Assembly: GCA_963664065.1 (NCBI GenBank)
Contig: OY760942.1
Location: forward strand, 992,001-1,056,000
From: JABDJL01 sp963664065
GTDB lineage: Bacteria; Pseudomonadota; Gammaproteobacteria; Xanthomonadales; SZUA-36
Length of the DNA: 64,000 bases
Reading direction: 5' to 3'
Positions 43,132-51,431 of the stretch are shown one piece after another; the first letter of the stretch is position 1, and each line of letters begins with the position of its first letter. Under the pieces are notes generated by a model. It did not search any database. It was not told where the DNA came from and saw only the letters and a list, made by a program, of their open reading frames with translations. The position numbers and the translations under genes were made by a program.

Positions 43132-45567
43132 TTGGAGGTCGATATTAACAATCATGCTCGTATCGTTATTGTTGGTGGCGGAATCATGGGCGTTGGATTG
43201 CTCTACCATCTGGCCGAGGAAGGTTGTACCGACATCCTGTTGATCGAAAAAGGTCAGCTGACTTCAGGCTCCACCTGGCACGCGGCCGGTCAATGCCCCA
43301 GCCTTATCGGCAATTACAACCTCGCGCAAATTCATGCCTACAGCAACAATTTATACCCGCGACTCGAGGAACTGACCGGACAATACGTCAGTTGGCACGC
43401 CTCGGGCAGCATTCGGCTGGCGTTAAAGCAGGAGGATCTCGACTGGTTCAGGTATATGCAAGGCATTGCCGAGAATATCGGCTTCCACATGGAAATAATC
43501 GGCGTCGATGAAATAAGAAAACTCAATCCTTTCTTTGATACCGCAGGCGTCCTTGCCGGCGCATGGACGCTCGATGACGGCCACGCCGACCCCGCAGGAC
43601 TGTGCAACGCGATGGCGCGCGGCGCGACCAACATGGGTGCCAAGATCGTGAAGCATAACCGGGTGATGGATATCCGGCCGTTGCGGTCGGGTGAATGGGA
43701 GGTGGTGACGGAGAAGGGCAACGTTGTGGCCGAGACTGTCGTCAACGCAGCCGGATGTTATGCGCGCCAGGTTGCAAGAATGGTTGGCACGGATCTCCCC
43801 ATTTCCAACATGCAACACCAATACATCGTTACAGGCCCCGTTCAGGAATTTATGGATCGCGACGAAGAGATTCCGGTCATGCGCGATCCCTACGCTTCGG
43901 CCTACCTGCGCCAGGAACAGAAATCCGGATTAGTTGGCATCTACGAACACGACAATCTGGCTCAGGCTTGGGCCCCCAAAGGATATCCGAGCTGGGAATC
44001 AGACAGCGAAATTTTCCCGGAAGATCTCGAACGCCTGATGCCGTGGCTCGGGCGGGCGTTGGAGCGCATGCCGGTGCTTGAACAAGCGGGAATAAAACGG
44101 GTTGTGAACGGCGCAATTTCTCATTCCGCCGATGGCGCTCCATTGCTCGGACCGGTTGCAGGACTCAGGAATTTCTGGCTTTGCTGTGGCTCATCATTCG
44201 GCATTGCCCAAGGCGCGGGCTGTGGCAAATACTTGGCTCAGTGGATGCTATTCGGGGATTCGGAAATCAACATGATTGGCGTGGATTCCCGAAGATTCGG
44301 AATCTTTGCCGATGACAGTTATATGCAGTTGAAAGGTTTCCAGGACTACGGCAGGACCTACTTCACGCCGCTGCCGGGAGAAGAGCTGCCGGCCGGCCGG
44401 CCAAGGCGCACCAGTCCGCTGTATCAGAAACTGATGCAGCAAGGATGTGTGTATACCGAGACGTTCGGCTGGGAGCGCCCCAAGTGGTTTTCGCTCGATG
44501 GCCGCGAGGAAGATCTGTGTTACCGCCGCAATAACGTGTTCGAAATTGTACGCGAGGAGTGTCTTACCGTGCGCGAGCGGGTTGGTGTACTGGACTTGAC
44601 GGGATTTGCGAAATTCGATGTCAGAGGTGGCGACGCCGAAAAGTTTCTCAATCGAATATGCGCGAACGCAATGCCGACCAAAGCCGGCGGCATCGTGCTT
44701 GCACACATCCTGACCAAAAACGGAAGAATTGCCGGTGAAGTGACGATTACACGGCTGGCGCACGGCAGATACTATTTACTCTCGGCTGCAGGTGCAGAGC
44801 TGCGGGATCTCGACCATCTGCTCCAGGGTCGACTCGAAGGTGAACAGCTTGAGATTGAAAATGTCACCGACGATCGTGGTGTGCTCGTTGTCGCCGGCCC
44901 AAGGTCGAGAGATGTACTCACCAAGCTCACCAATACGCCCTTGGACAATGGTTTTTTCCGCTGGCTCAGTGGCCAGGAGATCACGGTCGCCGGCATACCG
45001 CTGCGCGCTCTGCGTCTGAACTATGTGGGTGAACTCGGTTGGGAACTGCACGCGCCCATTAAAGACATGGAGGCTTTGTACGATGCCGTCTGGGAAGCCG
45101 GACGGGAGTTCGGTATCGCCAACTTCGGTCTTTACGCGGTCAACAGTCTCCGAATGGAGAAGGCCTACCGCGGTTGGGGCGTGGAGTTAACCAACGAGGT
45201 CACGATGCTCGATGCTGACATGGAACGATTCATAAAATTTGACAAAGATCAATTTGTCGGTCGCGAGGCAACGATGAAACAACGTGAGCAGGAGCGCGTC
45301 ATGCAACTGATTTATTTTGAGGTCGATGCAACGGACTCCGACGTTATTGGCGGTGAACCGATTTTCACCGGCGAGGATTGTATTGGTGTAACGACCTCCG
45401 GAGGATATGGCCACTATGTGAAAAAGAGTCTGGGTTTCGGCTATGTCGAGCCCCCGTATGCGGATCCAGGCACCGGCTTGCAAATCAGTCTTCTCGGGGA
45501 GCGCCGCAGCGCGGTCGTTGTTCGCGACCCCGTGCATGATCCGGCCAACGAACGCCTGAGGGGCTAA
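43132..45567 (+). CDS. Dimethylglycine/sarcosine dehydrogenase-like flavoprotein with GcvT domain, paralogue 1
   Basis: About 811 aa. An N-terminal DAO-type FAD domain (VIVGGGIMG; TSGSTWHAAG, whose histidine is the site of covalent FAD attachment in DMGDH) covers about 1-390. An FAO-M linker (TETFGWERPKWF) follows, then a folate-binding GcvT-type half (FAKFDVRGGDAEKFLNR, YVGELGWELHAP, SLRMEKAYRGWGVEL). The family oxidatively demethylates N-methyl amines and passes formaldehyde to tetrahydrofolate. A GGAGG ribosome site at 43134-43138 overlaps the TTG start I list; the in-frame ATT at 43144 has better spacing. It is in an operon with phnXW and paralogue 2, so an N-methyl aminoethylphosphonate is possible besides dimethylglycine. 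Confidence 0.88.
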   Translation: MEVDINNHARIVIVGGGIMGVGLLYHLAEEGCTDILLIEKGQLTSGSTWHAAGQCPSLIGNYNLAQIHAYSNNLYPRLEELTGQYVSWHASGSIRLALKQEDLDWFRYMQGIAENIGFHMEIIGVDEIRKLNPFFDTAGVLAGAWTLDDGHADPAGLCNAMARGATNMGAKIVKHNRVMDIRPLRSGEWEVVTEKGNVVAETVVNAAGCYARQVARMVGTDLPISNMQHQYIVTGPVQEFMDRDEEIPVMRDPYASAYLRQEQKSGLVGIYEHDNLAQAWAPKGYPSWESDSEIFPEDLERLMPWLGRALERMPVLEQAGIKRVVNGAISHSADGAPLLGPVAGLRNFWLCCGSSFGIAQGAGCGKYLAQWMLFGDSEINMIGVDSRRFGIFADDSYMQLKGFQDYGRTYFTPLPGEELPAGRPRRTSPLYQKLMQQGCVYTETFGWERPKWFSLDGREEDLCYRRNNVFEIVREECLTVRERVGVLDLTGFAKFDVRGGDAEKFLNRICANAMPTKAGGIVLAHILTKNGRIAGEVTITRLAHGRYYLLSAAGAELRDLDHLLQGRLEGEQLEIENVTDDRGVLVVAGPRSRDVLTKLTNTPLDNGFFRWLSGQEITVAGIPLRALRLNYVGELGWELHAPIKDMEALYDAVWEAGREFGIANFGLYAVNSLRMEKAYRGWGVELTNEVTMLDADMERFIKFDKDQFVGREATMKQREQERVMQLIYFEVDATDSDVIGGEPIFTGEDCIGVTTSGGYGHYVKKSLGFGYVEPPYADPGTGLQISLLGERRSAVVVRDPVHDPANERLRG

Positions 45568-45572
45568 TTACA

Positions 45573-48017
45573 ATGGGGCACCTGCCACAAAACGCTAAGC
45601 TTGTAATCATCGGCGGCGGTGTCATCGGCTGTTCCCTCGCCTACCATCTTTCCAAGCTTGGCTGGTCCGATGTCGTGCTGTTGGAACGACAGAAGTTGAC
45701 CAGCGGCACGACCTGGCATGCTGCGGGTCTGGTCGGTCAGCTGCGTACCTCTATGAACATGACCAAACTTGCGCGCTACACCAGCGAGCTGTATCGGGAA
45801 CTCGAGGCTGAGACCGGTCAGGCGACGGGCTACCGGCAATGCGGATCAGTTTCCATAGCAACAACACCGGAACGATTTGAAGAACTCAAACGCAGCGCCT
45901 CAATGGCCAAAGTGTTCGACCTGGAGGTCAAGGTCGTTTCGGTTGACGAGATTGCCGAACTTTTCCCGCTCATCAGTACACACGACCTGATAGGCGGTAT
46001 ACATATTCCATCCGACGGATACGCCAATGCTATCGATATAACGCAGGCGCTCGCGAAAGGCGCGCGCAGTCGTGGCGCGCAAATCCATCAGGACACGAAA
46101 GTAACGCGGATTCGTACCGATGGAGTCAAAGTCACTGGTGTCAGCACCACAAACGGGGATATCGATACAGATTATGTCGTGATTTGCGGCGGAATGTGGT
46201 CGCGCGACCTGGCAGCAACGGTTGGCGTAAACGTACCATTGCATGCTTGCGAGCATTATTACACTTTGTTCGAATCCGTTGCGGGATTGGATCCGAGTCT
46301 CCCGGTCCTGCGCGATTACGACGCCTGTACCTATTACAAATACGATGCGGGTAAGTTGTTGGTCGGAGCCTTCGAACCAACGGCCAGGCTGTGGGGGGCG
46401 GATGGTATCCGGGAGGATTTCTGCTTCGATGAAATCGCCGGTAACTTTGAGCATTTCGAGCCCATTCTTAACGGTGCCATGGCCCGGGTCCCTGCCTTGC
46501 GCGATGCCGGGATCCAGAAGTTTTTTTGTGGCCCGGAAAGTTTCACTCCGGATGTGCGCTATCACATAGGACAAGCGCCCGGGTTGAAAAATTGTTACGT
46601 CGCGGCTGGTCTGAACTCCATCGGACTCCAGTCCGCTGGCGGCATCGGGAAAGTCATGTCCGAATGGATTCGTGATGGTCATCCACCCGTCGATCTGTGG
46701 GAAGTGGACGTGCGTAGAAACATGCCGTTTCAGGGCAATCGGAAATACCTGCGCGAGCGCGTTCGCGAAAGTTTGGGGCTGTTGTACGCAACGCACTGGC
46801 CATACCGGCAATATGAAACATCACGGGGCGTGCGCAAATCCGCGCTACACGACCGCCTTGCTGCTGTCGGCGCCTGTCATGGCGAGGCATTCGGTTGGGA
46901 GCGACCAAACTGGTATGCACCGGACGGTGTCACACCGCGATATGAATACAGTTTCGGGCGGCAGAACTGGTTCGAATACTCGGCAGCGGAACACATGGCC
47001 GTGCGCGAGGACGTAGGGCTGTTCGATCAATCCTCATTCGCAAAATTCCGCTTCGAGGGACGCGATGCGGCGCCCGTGCTGAACCATGTTTGCGCCAATA
47101 ATATTGATCAAAGCCCTGGTCGAGTTGTGTACACACAGTGGCTGAACGAAAAAGGAGGTATCGAAGCGGATCTTACGGTGACACGGCTCAGTGAAGATGC
47201 CTTTCTGATCATCACCGCTGCGGAGACGGAAATTCGCGATTTCTACTGGTTAAAACAACAGATCCCGGCCGATGCACATTGCGTGCTAACAAATGTAACG
47301 TCCAGCATGGGCGTCATTTCCATCATGGGACCGCGTGCGCGGGGCCTGTTGCAATCGCTGACGCCGGCGGACATTAGCAACGACGCGTTTCCGTTTGCGA
47401 CCAGCGCGGAGATAGAACTGGGATACGCGATAGTGCGTGCATCTCGCATCACCTTTGTTGGTGAGCTGGGCTGGGAACTGTATGTACCGACCGAATTCAT
47501 GCTCGGTGTATACGACGAAATCGTAGCTGCCGGAGCATCGTTTGGGCTCATGCATGCCGGCTATCACGCGCTTAATTCACTGCGAATTGAAAAAGCCTAT
47601 CGTCATTGGAGCCACGACATCACAGATGAAGATACGCCGCTTGAAGCCGGCTTGGGCTTTGCCGTGAAATTCGACAAAGCGGGCGGGTTCATCGGCCGCG
47701 ATGCGTTGCTGGCGCAGCGCGAATCCGGCGTTGGAAAACGACTGCTGCAGTTCAGGTTACAAGACCCGGAACCGCTGCTGTATCACGACGAACCAATCTG
47801 GCGTGACGATCGGCTGGTCGGCCATATCACCTCCGGAGCCTATGGCCACAGCCTGGGCGCCTGCATCGGTCTCGGCTACGTTCCGTTAGAACAAGGCAGA
47901 GACCCGGCAGAGCTCATAAGCGGCAATTTCGAAATCGAAGTGGCCGGTATTCGGGTCCCGGCAGAAGCCTCTTTGCGCCCGCTTTATGATCCGGATAACG
48001 AACGCATACGTTGTTAA
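45573..48017 (+). CDS. Dimethylglycine/sarcosine dehydrogenase-like flavoprotein with GcvT domain, paralogue 2
   Basis: 814 aa, same architecture as its neighbour: LVIIGGGVIGCSLAYHL, TSGTTWHAAG (His49), the linker GEAFGWERPNWY, and a GcvT-like C-terminal half with FVGELGWELYVP and SLRIEKAYRHW. It starts 5 bp after paralogue 1, so both are co-expressed. The two differ along the substrate half of the FAD domain, which suggests successive steps (dimethyl to monomethyl to primary amine) or different amines. The 3' end overlaps the convergent DmdA-like gene by 4 bp. Confidence 0.9.
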   Translation: MGHLPQNAKLVIIGGGVIGCSLAYHLSKLGWSDVVLLERQKLTSGTTWHAAGLVGQLRTSMNMTKLARYTSELYRELEAETGQATGYRQCGSVSIATTPERFEELKRSASMAKVFDLEVKVVSVDEIAELFPLISTHDLIGGIHIPSDGYANAIDITQALAKGARSRGAQIHQDTKVTRIRTDGVKVTGVSTTNGDIDTDYVVICGGMWSRDLAATVGVNVPLHACEHYYTLFESVAGLDPSLPVLRDYDACTYYKYDAGKLLVGAFEPTARLWGADGIREDFCFDEIAGNFEHFEPILNGAMARVPALRDAGIQKFFCGPESFTPDVRYHIGQAPGLKNCYVAAGLNSIGLQSAGGIGKVMSEWIRDGHPPVDLWEVDVRRNMPFQGNRKYLRERVRESLGLLYATHWPYRQYETSRGVRKSALHDRLAAVGACHGEAFGWERPNWYAPDGVTPRYEYSFGRQNWFEYSAAEHMAVREDVGLFDQSSFAKFRFEGRDAAPVLNHVCANNIDQSPGRVVYTQWLNEKGGIEADLTVTRLSEDAFLIITAAETEIRDFYWLKQQIPADAHCVLTNVTSSMGVISIMGPRARGLLQSLTPADISNDAFPFATSAEIELGYAIVRASRITFVGELGWELYVPTEFMLGVYDEIVAAGASFGLMHAGYHALNSLRIEKAYRHWSHDITDEDTPLEAGLGFAVKFDKAGGFIGRDALLAQRESGVGKRLLQFRLQDPEPLLYHDEPIWRDDRLVGHITSGAYGHSLGACIGLGYVPLEQGRDPAELISGNFEIEVAGIRVPAEASLRPLYDPDNERIRC

Positions 48018-49252
48018 GACGCTATCTGTGCTTTTTGTATCCGTTGTTCCGGATCAACGAATGGTTTCTCAACCACTGTCGCCTCCCGGATATCTCCAGA
48101 GGGTAATACGATATCCAGGCGCGTTCCCAGTTCGGCATGTTCGATAGGGACCATGGCGAATCCAATCGAAGTTTCAAGTTTGGGGGAGTAACCCATGGAT
48201 CGTAGATCACCGATTACCTGTGCACCGACCCTGATGTCCCAATGCGTTTTTTCAAACGCGTCCAGTGCAGAAACAATCCTGTCTCCGGGGATTTCAATTC
48301 CTACCAGCTTTCGTTTGACACCCTCAGAATGTATACGCGTGAGCGCTTCTTTGCCTATGAAATCTGCGTCCTGCTCAAGGTCTACCAGCCATTTGAGCAT
48401 TTTGGGCTCAAAAATCTGATATGGATTGTCATTCATGGTCATATCAAAACCCAGGCTCATCATCCCTGCCTCAATGCGTCTTACATTGCATGGGCCAATT
48501 GGCTGAAGCTGATATGGCTTTCCGGCAGTAAAAATCCTATCCCAAAGATCATCCCCGCGACTTCCATCCCGGAGATAAATCTCATAACCAAGCTCTCCGG
48601 TATATCCTGTTCGCGTCAACAAAAGAGGTATGCCATCAAGCGAGGCCTCAACACAGTGATAGTGCTTGATCTCATCGATGAGGCTTCCAAATAGGGAAAC
48701 CATCAGATCCCGGGATTTAGGCCCTTGAACCTGCAAGGGTGACACGTCCGGCTCTGTTACCCTTACATCCATCTTAAGGCCCAAAGCCAGTGCCTTGACC
48801 CACAGGATCAGATCGCTGTCTGCAAGCGCAAGCCAAAACTGATTTTCCCCCAATCTTGCCAGTACGGGGTCGTTGAGAATTCCTCCGAATTCGTCACAAA
48901 CTACGATGTATTTGCACTGCCCGACATTGCATTTGGTTAAATCGCGAGGCGTAAGCATATTGGTAAAGCGAAAGGCATCAGGGCCGGTAATTTCAACCAT
49001 GCGCTCGACCGACACATCCCACAAGGTAACGTTATTCACCAATGCCCAGTATTCGTCATCGGGATCAGTGTAATAGCTCGGAAGCCACATATGATTGTAG
49101 GTACTAAATGCCCGCGCTCCTGCTTTCCTGGTAGATTTGAAGAACGGTGATTTACGGACACGGCAGTGAAACATCACTGTCGGTTCTACAAGATTAGAGG
49201 TCTCATGATCTGCTGTGACACCACTATCGTTTAGCGGAGGTATCTGTGTCAT
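48014..49252 (-). CDS. DmdA-family folate-dependent demethylase (DMSP demethylase-like)
   Basis: 412 aa GcvT-superfamily protein. From about residue 30 it reads like the DMSP demethylase DmdA of marine bacteria: RVRKSPFF, FSTYNHMWLP, LWDVSVERMVEITG, MLTPRDLTKCNVGQCKYI, LNDPVLARLGENQFWLALADSDLILWVKA, VTEPDVSPLQVQGPKS. DmdA moves a methyl from dimethylsulfoniopropionate to tetrahydrofolate. Many DmdA-like relatives act on other substrates, so DMSP is not proven. The start at 49252 has a good AAGGA site 8 bp upstream; Met27 (49174) would give a DmdA-sized protein. It converges on the flavoprotein operon. Confidence 0.82.
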   Translation of the reverse strand: MTQIPPLNDSGVTADHETSNLVEPTVMFHCRVRKSPFFKSTRKAGARAFSTYNHMWLPSYYTDPDDEYWALVNNVTLWDVSVERMVEITGPDAFRFTNMLTPRDLTKCNVGQCKYIVVCDEFGGILNDPVLARLGENQFWLALADSDLILWVKALALGLKMDVRVTEPDVSPLQVQGPKSRDLMVSLFGSLIDEIKHYHCVEASLDGIPLLLTRTGYTGELGYEIYLRDGSRGDDLWDRIFTAGKPYQLQPIGPCNVRRIEAGMMSLGFDMTMNDNPYQIFEPKMLKWLVDLEQDADFIGKEALTRIHSEGVKRKLVGIEIPGDRIVSALDAFEKTHWDIRVGAQVIGDLRSMGYSPKLETSIGFAMVPIEHAELGTRLDIVLPSGDIREATVVEKPFVDPEQRIQKAQIAS

Positions 49253-49475
49253 TACTTGAATCCTTCATTAAAGGTTGGCGTTTTTTAAAGGCCGTGTGGA
49301 TTTTTCGGAAAAAAATTAGCATAAAAAATCCCACGCATCAATTACCTGTATCCCGGCTTCGTCTTTATCCTCTTGCCGTGTCTGCCGCAGCCACAAGCTG
49401 AGATATTAAATACCAGTGGAGTACTGTACATGGTCGAATCCTTGATCGCCATGGCAGCCAACGTAAACTAGGTGC

Positions 49476-50153
49476 ATGGCGCGCATCAAAAACGTATCTG
49501 CAGCTATCTTTGACATGGACGGCACACTGGTGGATAGCGAAATATTTACAGCGCAAGCTGTGAAAACACTTTGCTGTGAGCTGGGCATCAACAATGTCGA
49601 TATTGATTGTTCGGCATTCGACGGCCTTAGCTGGGAAATAATCGGGGAGGGAATTATCCAGTACTATCCATCTTTGGCCGGCAAGCCAGGCATCCCGGGT
49701 CGATTGCATGAGATCTATCACCGGATGCTGAAGAATGATCCGCCGGCCTTCATCAAAAAGGCCCGGGATACCGTGATTGCTGCAAGCGAACTGATTCCGG
49801 TTGCGATCGTGTCATCGAGTCATCGGGAGTCAATTGAGGAAACCATGCACAGAATGGAGATCGCGAAATACATCAGCTTTTATGCCGGTGCTCAAGACTA
49901 TGACAAGGCCAAACCTGCACCTGACGGCTATCTGAAGGCAGCCGAATTCCTGCACACAGCTGTGAACGAATGTCTTGTATTCGAGGACAGTATCACTGGA
50001 ATACAAGCTGCCCGGCACGCGGGAATGCAGGTCGTGGCCATCACCCAGGGCAGTAACAATATCGAGCGGATTACCGACCTGGCTGACATGGCGATAAGCG
50101 ATTTTTCCGAGCTGGGAGAACAATTCTTTGAACAGGTAAAAAAACAGGTATGA
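49476..50153 (+). CDS. HAD-superfamily hydrolase (beta-phosphoglucomutase/GS1-like)
   Basis: 225 aa phosphatase-like HAD protein with motif I FDMDGTLVDSE, motif II VAIVSSSHRES, the motif III lysine in DYDKAKPAPDGY, and motif IV VFEDSITGIQAA. The helical cap between motifs I and II is of the subclass I beta-phosphoglucomutase/GS1 type. It is divergent from the DmdA-like gene (223 bp between starts) and 37 bp upstream of a decayed MFS carrier, possibly once an operon. Physiological phosphate ester unknown. Confidence 0.88.
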   Translation: MARIKNVSAAIFDMDGTLVDSEIFTAQAVKTLCCELGINNVDIDCSAFDGLSWEIIGEGIIQYYPSLAGKPGIPGRLHEIYHRMLKNDPPAFIKKARDTVIAASELIPVAIVSSSHRESIEETMHRMEIAKYISFYAGAQDYDKAKPAPDGYLKAAEFLHTAVNECLVFEDSITGIQAARHAGMQVVAITQGSNNIERITDLADMAISDFSELGEQFFEQVKKQV

Positions 50154-50190
50154 ATAAACCGCATTTTGATCTTGGCACGCTGGAGTATTG

Positions 50191-51204
50191 ATGTCTCAGC
50201 TAAAGCGCTCGGCCGCAAGCAGTACATTTAGACGGTATGTTCAACTCGGGGTATTGATTCTTGCGGGCGGTGCTATTTACCCACTGATTTATCTGCGACA
50301 AAATTTCGAAGTGTCAATAACTGGAGTCGTTTGGCATAAGCATCACCGAATTGGGTCAATGCTACGCCATGATGGGCGTGATCTTTGTCGTGACGTATTT
50401 GCCAAGTGGCTGGCTCGCGGACAGGGTGTCACCGCGTTGGCTGCTTTCGTTTTCACTCGCCGCGACCGCAATTCTGGGACTGTGGTTTTCAACCATGCCG
50501 TCTTTCCAGGCGTTGCTGATCATTTTCGCCGGCTGGGGTATCGCGACTGGCCTGACCTTCTGGGCTGCGCTTATCAAGGGCGTCGCAGTATTGGCAAGGC
50601 CTAACGAACAGGGAAGGTTCTTCGGTCTCCTGGATGGTGGCAGAGGACTGGTTGAAGCTGTGGTTGCGACCATTGCCGTCGCGTGGTTTGCACATTCGCT
50701 TGGTTCAATGGGTCAGTCGACGAGTCTTGCGTTGCAGAAGGTTATCTATCTCTACGTTGGCTTTATGCTGATTCTGTCACCAATCGTTCTTTTTGCCATT
50801 GACGATATCAAGGAAAATGCGTCGCACAAAGGTGTTGAGCAATCAACCGGCAGGCTCTGGCCGGACCTGAGAAGGATATTATCCACCATCGAATTATGGC
50901 TGGCGGCCTTCTGTATTTTGTGTGGATATCAACTATTTTGGGCAACCTATTCGTTCTCCGGATATTTGCAGCAAAGTTATGGGATGACCGCAGTGGCCGT
51001 AGGGACTATTACAGTTGCCAAATTATGGACGCGACCTATCGGTGCGATCGCTGCGGGGTTTGTCGGTGACGGTTTCAATGCAAGACCGGCTATAGCATCT
51101 ATTTCACGGGGAATGTGTTGATGGGGCTGTTGGGTACATTGTCGGCCTGGCGACTGAACGTAATCGTGTCGAAGCGGGCGATCTCTGCTCGTAATGGATG
51201 CTGA
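50191..51204 (+). pseudogene. Decayed MFS transporter
   Basis: The frame starts at ATG 50191 behind GGAG and reads YPLIYLRQNFEVSIT. It then shifts near 50323-50325 (an extra G in CTGGAG): dropping it joins to ITESFGISITELGQCYAMMG and GWLADRVSPRWLLSFSLAA in the second frame, which runs to 51121. A further shift at the GGGG near 51107 gives NVLMGLLGTLSAWRLN in a third frame, ended by a stop at 51204. So at least two frameshifts in a roughly 400-codon major-facilitator gene. No clear gene lies in the remaining bases to 51431. Confidence 0.75.
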
Positions 51205-51431
51205 TCCGCACCGGAATTGCCTGCTTGGCCGCGATTCCTTTACCCGGATCGGGGAATATGCTGTAATAACGGGAGGCCCATTCAGACGGTCTTCAGTGCT
51301 GTCCTTAAGTAAAAGCTTCGGCGTTGTCCTGTTTGATGGCAGTTGTACTGTTGCTACGCGATTGACGATAATTACATTACTTTATCCATTTTTGCCCAGC
51401 AACGGAACGTCGACCCGCGTGGGGAAATAGC
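51205..51431. other. Intergenic tail of the decayed carrier and leader of the TonB receptor
   Basis: An open frame crosses it but shows no protein-like features. It may hold residual MFS sequence and the promoter of the receptor gene at 51432. I could not identify either with confidence. Confidence 0.4.

Noticed and set aside
48014..49252. Glycine-cleavage T-protein (gcvT)
   Set aside because: Sequence wording follows DmdA much more closely than GcvT, and no gcvH or gcvP is nearby.
51194..51430. A 78 aa plus-strand open frame as a gene
   Set aside because: Low-complexity translation without domain features in the tail of a decayed carrier; no ribosome site.
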